DNA of 64,000 bases, from assembly GCF_018130505.1 (NCBI RefSeq), contig NZ_JAFCKH010000004.1, positions 248,001 to 312,000 on the forward strand. Reading direction: 5' to 3'. This document shows positions 58,061-64,000 of this stretch, piece after piece. Numbering within the stretch: position 1 is the stretch's first letter; each line of letters starts with the position of its first letter. Under the pieces are notes generated by a model. It had not been told where the DNA came from. It did no database searches and saw only the letters and a program-made list of their open reading frames with translations. This stretch comes from Bradyrhizobium tropiciagri (lineage in GTDB: Bacteria > Pseudomonadota > Alphaproteobacteria > Rhizobiales > Xanthobacteraceae). The translations under genes were made by a program, and so were the position numbers.

Positions 58061-60214
58061 TCACACGATATGCCAGCTCGCATCGACGCCGGAGCCGACG
58101 ATGTGCGCGGAGGCAATATTGCCGTTGTCCCAGACCGACACCGATCCATTGTCGTTATGCCAGAGGATATCGCCGGTCCCGCTGCCGTCGTAATCGCCGA
58201 CGCCGGCGATGTGCCAGTCGGTGGGTACTTTGCCCGCGGAGGCGACGATATTCGCCTGGTCGAGCCTGCCGGCATACCAGATCGACACCGCACCATTGTC
58301 ATTGTGCCAGAGGACATCGTCAGCGCCGCTTCCGGTGAAATCTCCGGTACCGGCAAAATGCCAGCCGGAGTTTGCGAGGGTGCCGGCAGGGGCGATGATG
58401 TGGGCGTTGCCGAGCTGGCCGTTGTCCCAGGCCGACACCGCGCCATTGTCGTTGACCCAGAGAATGTCGCTGTGGCCGTTGCCGTCGAAGTCGCCGGTGC
58501 CGGCAAAATGCCAGCCGGTGTTCGCGAGGGTGCCAGAGGGGGCAACGATGTGGGCGCTGGCCATCTGGCCGTTGTCCCAGATCGACACCGCGCCGTTGTC
58601 GTTGACCCAGAGGATGTCGCCCTTGTTGTTGCCGTCGAAGTCACCGGTGCCGGCAAGATGCCAGCTGCTGGAAACGGTGCCGGCACTGGCGATGATGTGG
58701 GCGCTAGCGACCTGGCCGTTGTCCCAGATCGACACCGCGCCGTTGTCATTGACCCACAGGATGTCCTTCTGACCGTTGCCGTCGAAGTCGGCAGTGCTGG
58801 CAAAATGCCAGCCATTGGCAATGGTGCCGGCACCGGCGATCTGGTGAGCGCCGCCGGGGTTCGCGTTGTCCCAGACCACCGCCTGGCCATCGTTGCCGAT
58901 CAGCAGTGCGTCGCTGTGATCGTCGCCGTTGAAGTCCCGCGCTGCATCGGACCAGATGAAATCGTCGCTCGTCAACGCGAACTTCTGGACGTTCTGCAAT
59001 GTCAGTGAACTTCCGCCGCCGAGATCGATGACGGTGTCGGCGCCAGTCTGCGTCGCGTGGGTAAACACGTCCACAAGATTGTGAAAGGGATTTGCGCCGG
59101 GAAGATGTCCGATGGTCCTGAACGCCTGGAGGTCGATCCGGTCGTGCACGCCCGCGCCGGGGGTAAAGTCGGTGATGACGTCGTTGCCGGCACCGGCGAT
59201 GACGAAGACATCGTCACCAGACCCGCCCGTCATCGTGATATGGTCGCCATGGCTTTCGAGCGTGTCGTCACCGTCGCCACCGTTCTCCGTTGTGTTGATG
59301 ACAAAGTCGGTGATCCGGTCGTTGCCGCCGAGGCCGTAATACGTCGTGACCGATCCGCCATTCGAGCGTAGCCAATTGTCCAGCTCGTTGCCGTACGCCG
59401 CGCCGGATCCGGTGATGACGAGATTTTCGACGTAGGTAGGCAGAACATAGTTTGCGAGCGGCGTAAAAACCTCGACGGTGTCGATGCCTTCGTTCGGCCG
59501 CTCCGCCACGGAATCGCCGACGTCAACGAAGTAGGTGTCGTTTCCGGTGCCGCCGACAAAATGATCGCCGCCGCCTCCGCTGCGGAAAGTGTCGTTGCCG
59601 GCGTATCCGTAGAGGGTATCGCGGCCGGTACTGCCTTCGAGGTCGTTGTCGAGGCCGTTGCCGTAGCCGGCATGCGATCCTCCACCGGTGAAGAACAGCC
59701 TCTCGAAATTCACGTCTAGCGTGTAGCTGGTAAGGGTAGTGAAGATAGTGTCGGATCCCTCATTCGGTTGCTCGATCACAGTATCGAGCAACGAATTGAC
59801 GTAATAGGTATCGTTGCCAAGCCCGCCGACCATATGGTCCGCGCCGGCGTAGCCGTCGAGAAGATCGTCACCGGAAAAGCCCTGCAGATTGTCTGATCCG
59901 GTGAACGCAGTGGCGAGCTTGTCTTGCGGTGCCGCCGACAGGAATTGTTGGGCATTGATCGAGGTGCCGGTGATCGCTTCGGTAACGGTGCCATCGAGTC
60001 CCATACGGTCGAGCGATGTGATCGTGCCGCTCAATACGGTATTGCCGTATACGTTGAACGAGCCGTACGCGATGGTGAAGCTGCCGTCGGTATTATCGAT
60101 GGTCAGATAGGTGGCGTGCGCGCTGTAGTCGTCACTCATCACGTATTGCCACGGCGTGATTGAGTAGCCTTCGTAAGTAACGGGAAAAGATTCGTAGTGC
60201 TTATAGTTGGCCAT
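58061..60214 (-). CDS. RTX calcium-binding and FG-GAP/VCBS propeller protein, copy B
   Basis: A 717-residue intact copy. About 1-95 is a conserved beta-rich segment (TIDNTDGSFTIAYGSFNV, GTITSLDRMG). About 100-385 contains RTX nonapeptides (GYAGADHMVGGLGNDTYYV, GGTGNDTYFV, GGDGDDTLESHG, GGSGDDVFVI) ending in DVITDFTPGAGVHDRIDL, similar to serralysin-type C-terminal blocks. A short linker (LTLQNVQKFALTSDDFIW) leads to six FG-GAP/VCBS repeats of 44-50 residues (about 427-717), each with a DxDGNxxxD calcium loop, ILWVNDNGAVSIWDNG and W-H-x-A-G-x-G. There is no Sec signal peptide; RTX proteins use type I secretion, but no T1SS genes are seen. ATG 60214 is chosen over 60226 because the GGAG site precedes it. 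Confidence 0.92.
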   Translation of the reverse strand: MANYKHYESFPVTYEGYSITPWQYVMSDDYSAHATYLTIDNTDGSFTIAYGSFNVYGNTVLSGTITSLDRMGLDGTVTEAITGTSINAQQFLSAAPQDKLATAFTGSDNLQGFSGDDLLDGYAGADHMVGGLGNDTYYVNSLLDTVIEQPNEGSDTIFTTLTSYTLDVNFERLFFTGGGSHAGYGNGLDNDLEGSTGRDTLYGYAGNDTFRSGGGGDHFVGGTGNDTYFVDVGDSVAERPNEGIDTVEVFTPLANYVLPTYVENLVITGSGAAYGNELDNWLRSNGGSVTTYYGLGGNDRITDFVINTTENGGDGDDTLESHGDHITMTGGSGDDVFVIAGAGNDVITDFTPGAGVHDRIDLQAFRTIGHLPGANPFHNLVDVFTHATQTGADTVIDLGGGSSLTLQNVQKFALTSDDFIWSDAARDFNGDDHSDALLIGNDGQAVVWDNANPGGAHQIAGAGTIANGWHFASTADFDGNGQKDILWVNDNGAVSIWDNGQVASAHIIASAGTVSSSWHLAGTGDFDGNNKGDILWVNDNGAVSIWDNGQMASAHIVAPSGTLANTGWHFAGTGDFDGNGHSDILWVNDNGAVSAWDNGQLGNAHIIAPAGTLANSGWHFAGTGDFTGSGADDVLWHNDNGAVSIWYAGRLDQANIVASAGKVPTDWHIAGVGDYDGSGTGDILWHNDNGSVSVWDNGNIASAHIVGSGVDASWHIV

Positions 60215-60492
60215 GGGATGCTCCATCGGTTCAACGCACCCAATCCGCGGAGCCGTCCCCGAGGTGCTGATGCGTGCTCGACAGGTTTGTCTCCGGCCGC
60301 CGGTGGCGGCTTACGCTGGCGCGACCGGCGAGCAACCCTGGAGCGACAATTGTTCGGAGCTCGTTCGTTCAGAGTCCGAAGCGAATGTCTTCGATCAGTC
60401 GTGCAGGTTCGACGTTGCACTGAACTGCGGGGCAGGGCGCGCTGAGGAGATTTGAGACGTCGGGCGACCCGCGTGGCCGCCCGGTCGTTGCT
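60215..60492 (-). promoter_or_regulatory. Conserved spacer upstream of copy B
   Basis: A 278-base spacer homologous to the other two. The conserved block is at 60344-60400 (ACAATTGTTCGGAGC, CCGAAGCGAATGTCTTCG). The stem CGGGCG/CGCCCG at about 60461-60484 follows the stop of copy C. Confidence 0.6.
60461..60484 (-). terminator. Hairpin after RTX-propeller copy C
   Basis: The stem CGGGCG/CGCCCG starts about eight bases after the stop, equivalent to the hairpins after copies A and B. Confidence 0.5.
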
Positions 60493-62658
60493 TCACACGA
60501 TTTGCCAATTCGCATCGACGCCGAGGCCGACGAGGTGTGCGGTATCGATGTTGGCGTTGTCCCAGATCGACATCGATCCATTGTCGTTGTGCCAGAGGAT
60601 ATCGTCGTGGCCGTTGCCGTCGTAATCGCCGACGCTGGCGATATTCCAGCTGGCGGGGACTTTGCCCGCGGAAGCGATGATATGCGCCTGGTCGAGCGCG
60701 CCGTCATTCCAGATCGACACCGCACCATTGTCATTGTGCCAGAGGATATCGTCGGCGCCGTTTCCGCCGAAATCGCCGGTGCCGGCAAAATGCCAGCCGG
60801 TGTTTGCGAGAGTGCCGGCAGAGGCGATGATGTGGGCGTTGCCGAGCTGGCCGTTGTCCCAGGCCGACACTGCACCATTGTCGTTGACCCACAGGATGTC
60901 GCTGTGGCCGTTGCCGTCGAAGTCGCCGGTGCCGGCAAAGTGCCAGCCGGTGTTCGCGAGGGTGCCGGCCGGGGCGACGATATGGGCGTTGGCCATCTGG
61001 CCGTTGTCCCAGACCGACACCGCGCCGTTGTCGTTGACCCAGAGGATGTCGCTCTTGTGATTGCCGTCGAAGTCACCGGCGCCGGCAAGATGCCAGCTGC
61101 CGGGAACGGTGCCGGCGCTGGCGATGATGTGGGCGCCGGCGACCTGGCCATTGTCCCAGATCGAGGCCGCGCCGTTGTCGTTGACCCACAGGATGTCCTT
61201 CTGACCGTTGCCGTCGAAGTCGCCCGTACTGGCAAAATGCCAACCACTGCCAATGGTGCCGGGATTGGCGATCGCGTGGGAGTAGTTTTCGTACCCGTTG
61301 TCGAAGACCAACGCCTGGCCATCCTTGTTGATCAGCAACGCGTCGCTGTGATCATCGCCGTTGAAGTCCCCCTTCGCGTCCGACCAGATGAAATCGTCGG
61401 CCGTCAGCGCGGATGTCTGCACGTTCTGCAATGTCAGTGAACTGCCGGCGCCGAGATCGATGAAGGTGTCGGCTCCGATCTGCACCGCATGGGCAAGCAC
61501 GTCCCCAAGATTGTGGAAGTAATGTCCATTGACGAGCGACCCGTAGGACCTGAAACCCTGGAGATCGATGCGGTCGTGCACTCCCGCGCCGGCCGTGAAA
61601 TCGGTGATGACCTCAGTGCCGACATCGGTGATGACGAAGTAGTCGTCGCCGGCTCCACCCGTCATCGTGATGTGGTCGGCGCGGGTGACGAGCGTATCGT
61701 CGCCGTCGCCGCCGTTGGCCGTGGTGTTGTTCAATGCGTCTTCGATCCGGTCGTTGCCGCCGAGGCCGTAGAGCGTCGTGACCGATCCGCCATTTGTGTG
61801 GATCCAGTTGTCCGACTCGTTGCCGGACGCAGTGCCGGTCCCGGCAATGACGAGATTTTCGACGTTGGTCGGCAGAACATAATCCGGCCGTAGATCAAAA
61901 ACGAGGACGGTATCCACGCCCTCGTTCTGCCCCTCCATCACCTTGTCGCCGACGTGGACCTCGTAGCTGTCGTTACCGGTGCCGCCGTAATACGTGTTGT
62001 AGCCGCCCCGAACGATGAAGTGGTCATTGCCGCCGTAACCATAGGAAATGTTTTGGACGGTATCTCCTTCGAACCAGTTGTCGAGGCCGTTGCCCTTGCC
62101 GGTCTGCCATCCTCCACCCGTATAGGACAGGCCCTCGACATTTGCGTCGAGAGTATAGCTCGTCACATTCGTAAGGACCGTGTCCAATCCCTGGTTCGGC
62201 AGTTCGATGACGTGATCGGTCAAGGAATGGACAGTGTAGTAATCGTCGCCGAGCCCACCGGTCAGCTGATTTACTCCGGCATAGCCATCGAGAAAATCGG
62301 TGCCGGAAAAGCCGGTCAGGTCGTCCGAACCGGTGAATGCGAGGGCGAGTTTGGCTTCCGACGCCGCCGCAAGAAACGCATTGGCATTGATCGAGGTGCC
62401 GGTGATCTGCTCGTAAACGGTGCCGTCGGTGCCCCGGTGGTCGAGCGATGTGATCGTGCCGCTCATGACGGTATTGCCGACCACGTTGAATGAGCCGTAC
62501 GCGATGGTGAAGGTGCCGTCGTTGTTGTCGATATGGATATAGCTGGCGTGTGCGGTGTAGTTCGAGCCCATCACATCCGTCCACGGCTCAGGCGGGAGGC
62601 CGGGCAACTCGCCCGGTTGCAAAGGGGGAACAGCTTCGAAGTGACGATAGGTGGCCAT
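60493..62658 (-). CDS. RTX calcium-binding and FG-GAP/VCBS propeller protein, copy C
   Basis: A 721-residue intact copy with the same order as copy B: an N-terminal beta segment (IDNNDGTFTIAYGSFNVVG), RTX region (TGGLGDDYYTV, GYGGNDHFIV, YGGTGNDSYEV, GGDGDDTLVT, GGAGDDYFVI), closing block TEVITDFTAGAGVHDRIDLQGF, linker, and six FG-GAP/VCBS repeats (about residues 431-721) ending NWQIV. Repeats 2-5 are nearly identical to those of copy B, also at DNA level, while repeat 1 and the RTX parts differ more. It has an N-terminal Pro-rich variation (AVPPLQPGELPGLPPEP) after MATYRHFE. It is predicted to be exported by a type I system and to bind calcium; the partner or ligand is unknown. Confidence 0.93.
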   Translation of the reverse strand: MATYRHFEAVPPLQPGELPGLPPEPWTDVMGSNYTAHASYIHIDNNDGTFTIAYGSFNVVGNTVMSGTITSLDHRGTDGTVYEQITGTSINANAFLAAASEAKLALAFTGSDDLTGFSGTDFLDGYAGVNQLTGGLGDDYYTVHSLTDHVIELPNQGLDTVLTNVTSYTLDANVEGLSYTGGGWQTGKGNGLDNWFEGDTVQNISYGYGGNDHFIVRGGYNTYYGGTGNDSYEVHVGDKVMEGQNEGVDTVLVFDLRPDYVLPTNVENLVIAGTGTASGNESDNWIHTNGGSVTTLYGLGGNDRIEDALNNTTANGGDGDDTLVTRADHITMTGGAGDDYFVITDVGTEVITDFTAGAGVHDRIDLQGFRSYGSLVNGHYFHNLGDVLAHAVQIGADTFIDLGAGSSLTLQNVQTSALTADDFIWSDAKGDFNGDDHSDALLINKDGQALVFDNGYENYSHAIANPGTIGSGWHFASTGDFDGNGQKDILWVNDNGAASIWDNGQVAGAHIIASAGTVPGSWHLAGAGDFDGNHKSDILWVNDNGAVSVWDNGQMANAHIVAPAGTLANTGWHFAGTGDFDGNGHSDILWVNDNGAVSAWDNGQLGNAHIIASAGTLANTGWHFAGTGDFGGNGADDILWHNDNGAVSIWNDGALDQAHIIASAGKVPASWNIASVGDYDGNGHDDILWHNDNGSMSIWDNANIDTAHLVGLGVDANWQIV

Positions 62659-62938
62659 GGGATGCTCCGTTGGCTAGGGCACGCCCGATCCACGGAGCCG
62701 TCCCCGGGGTAATCGATGCGCGTTCAAACGGTTTGTCTCTGGCCGGAGGCTGGACCTTGCCCTGGAGCGACAGCGAGCAACCCCTGGACGACAAATTGTT
62801 CGAAATCTTTTCGTTCAGAACCCGAAGCGAATGTCTTCGCGATCAGTCGCGCAGGTTCGACGTTGCGCCGAACCGCCGGGCAGGGTGCACGGTGGGGATT
62901 TAACGCGCCGGACGGCGGTGCGGCCGCCCGGCCGTTGC
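62659..62938 (-). promoter_or_regulatory. Conserved spacer upstream of copy C
   Basis: A 280-base spacer homologous to the other two, with the conserved block at 62790-62848 (ACAAATTGTTCGAAA, CCGAAGCGAATGTCTTCG) and GGAG before the copy C start. An imperfect stem (about 62908-62931) follows the stop of copy D. Confidence 0.6.
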
Positions 62939-64000
62939 TCACACGATATGCCAGCTCGCATCGACGCCGCTACCGACGGCATGCGCGGTATTGATGTCGC
63001 CGTTGTCCCAGACCGACACCGTCCCGCTGTCCTTGTTCCAGAGGATGTCGTCGCGGCCGTTGCCGTCGTAATCGCCAACGCCGGCGATATGCCAGCTGGA
63101 GTCGACCGTGCCGGCCGAGGCTACGAAATGCGCCCCGAAAAGATTGCCGTCAGTCCAGATCGACACGGCTCCGTTGTCGTTGTGCCAGAGGATATCGTCA
63201 GCGTCCCCGCCGTAGAAGTTACCGACGCCGGCGACGTGCCACCCGGAGCCGACGGTGCCGGCACTGGCAATGAAGTGGCCGTTGCCGGGCAGGGCGTTGT
63301 CCCAGATCGACACCGCGCCATTGTCGTTGACCCAGAGAACATCGTCGTGGTTGTTGGCGTCGAAATCCCCGGTGCCGGCAAAGTGCCAGCCATTGTTGGC
63401 GACGGTGCCGGCGTCGGCGACGCCGTGCGCGCCGCTGATCGTGCCGTCATCCCAGATCGACACCGAGCCGTTGTCGTTGACCCAGAGGATGTCAGTCTTG
63501 TTGTTGCCGTCGAAGTCGCCGGTGCCGGCGATATGCCAGCTGTTCGGGACCTGGCCCGCGGAGGCAATGATATGCGCGCCTCCGAGCTGGCCGTTATCCC
63601 AGATCGACGTCGAGCCGTTGTCATTGTGCCAGAGAATGTCGGCCTCGTTGTTGCCGTCGAAATCGCCGGTGCCGGCGATATGCCAGCCGCCGGCAACCGT
63701 GCCGGCCGAGGCAAGGATATGCGCTCCGCCGATCTGGCCATTGTCCCAAGTCGACACCGCGCCATTGTCGTTGACCCAGAGCGAGTCGCTGTGATTGTTG
63801 CCGTTGAAATCCCGGGTCGCCTGCGACCAGATGAAGTCATCGGCGGCGAGCGCAGACTTCTGGACGTTCTGAAGCGTCAGCGAATTGCCGCCGCCGAGGT
63901 CGATCACCGTGTCGGCGCCGCTCGGCATTGCGTGTGCGAGCACGTCGGAGAAGCTCTGCAACGGGTTCTGACCGGCGAGCGAGCCGCCCGGCCTGAAGGC
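62939..64000 (-). CDS. RTX/FG-GAP propeller protein, copy D, C-terminal 353 residues (5' end beyond window)
   Basis: The frame is open to the right edge (AFRPGGSLAGQNPLQSFSDVLAH at the edge matches the post-RTX linker of the other copies). It contains LTLQNVQKSALAADDFIW and six FG-GAP/VCBS repeats (about 62942-63811) ending WHIV at the stop. The linker reads G-QNPLQSFSDVL in frame, which shows what the broken frame of copy A should encode. The N-terminal and RTX regions must lie to the right of the window. Confidence 0.9.
   Translation of the reverse strand, partial: AFRPGGSLAGQNPLQSFSDVLAHAMPSGADTVIDLGGGNSLTLQNVQKSALAADDFIWSQATRDFNGNNHSDSLWVNDNGAVSTWDNGQIGGAHILASAGTVAGGWHIAGTGDFDGNNEADILWHNDNGSTSIWDNGQLGGAHIIASAGQVPNSWHIAGTGDFDGNNKTDILWVNDNGSVSIWDDGTISGAHGVADAGTVANNGWHFAGTGDFDANNHDDVLWVNDNGAVSIWDNALPGNGHFIASAGTVGSGWHVAGVGNFYGGDADDILWHNDNGAVSIWTDGNLFGAHFVASAGTVDSSWHIAGVGDYDGNGRDDILWNKDSGTVSVWDNGDINTAHAVGSGVDASWHIV

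Larger units (their letters stand above)
55610..64000 (-). repeat. Tandem array of four ~2.4-kb paralogous gene units
   Basis: Four homologous genes lie head to tail on the minus strand: D (62939 to beyond 64000), C (60493-62658), B (58061-60214) and A (55610-57780). Spacers of about 266-280 bases are themselves homologous. Unit length is about 2.43-2.45 kb. Inside each gene, a second level of tandem repeats (six units of 44-50 codons) is found at the 3' end. Confidence 0.93.

Noticed and set aside
60369-61322. Alternative minus-strand frame through the copy C repeats and spacer
   Set aside because: It is a shifted-frame shadow rich in Thr, Ser and Arg. The real frame has the calcium-loop repeats and continues unbroken for 721 codons.
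55613-63811. Regularly spaced similar DNA units that could suggest a CRISPR array
   Set aside because: The units are 132-150 bases, in frame, and encode FG-GAP/VCBS protein repeats. There are no short direct repeats with unique spacers and no cas genes.

Overview
The window looks like a chromosomal segment from a Bradyrhizobium-type alphaproteobacterium. The grounds are uniformly high GC with strong GC3 (which creates long antisense open frames over almost every real gene), the aroQ-accB-accC order, a DUF1236 protein, an RNase E with a long insert in its S1 domain, a suf operon that opens with a NifS/IscS-type desulfurase, and several intergenic palindromes of the REP kind that are common in this genus. 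The assignment rests on recognition, not on a database search.

Layout. 1-3717 (minus strand): a translationally coupled signalling cluster (CHASE3 histidine kinase, stand-alone receiver, receiver/HisKA_2 kinase), followed by an unidentified protein cut by the left edge. 3827-6237: accC, accB and aroQ. 6537-10133: a DUF1236 secreted protein, a small orphan reading frame, a DsbA-like thiol oxidoreductase and a periplasmic M48 protease with TPRs. 10361-14863: aminotransferase, BioY biotin transporter, DctA, DadA-like oxidoreductase. 14971-24244: rne on the minus strand, diverging over 675 bp from the cell-wall genes amiC and mrcA, then prfB with its programmed frameshift. 24248-32164: dehydrogenase, EamA exporter, NodU-like carbamoyltransferase, ABC substrate-binding protein, M23 peptidase and a peroxiredoxin with a histone-like tail. 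32396-41670: a giant AsmA-like protein, a methyltransferase, an MFS carrier, tyrS, anmK, and a glutathione transferase/SMR pair with an operator-like palindromic promoter. 41802-49775: an alpha/beta hydrolase, then the Fe-S assembly operon (desulfurase, sufB, sufC, sufD, sufS, sufT-like, IscA-type). 49963-53320: TfoX-like protein, diguanylate cyclase and RhlE helicase.

53575-64000 is the accessory part. Two tandem AraC-family regulators, one lacking the sensor domain, precede a head-to-tail array of four paralogous proteins of about 720 residues that continues past the right edge. The three copies seen from the start have a conserved N-terminal beta-rich segment, RTX calcium-binding nonapeptides and a six-repeat integrin-like FG-GAP/VCBS propeller ending in a W-x-I-V motif. 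The fourth is seen only in its C-terminal half. Copies are separated by homologous ~270-bp intergenic modules with a hairpin after the stop and a conserved upstream block. The copy nearest the AraC genes is broken by a single-base frameshift. This array is the least ordinary thing in the window.

How genes work together: BCCP (accB) and biotin carboxylase (accC) are two parts of acetyl-CoA carboxylase, and BioY supplies their cofactor. amiC and mrcA act on peptidoglycan, the M23 protein probably does too, and anmK recycles its product. The suf genes form one sulfur-mobilisation and Fe-S scaffold machine.
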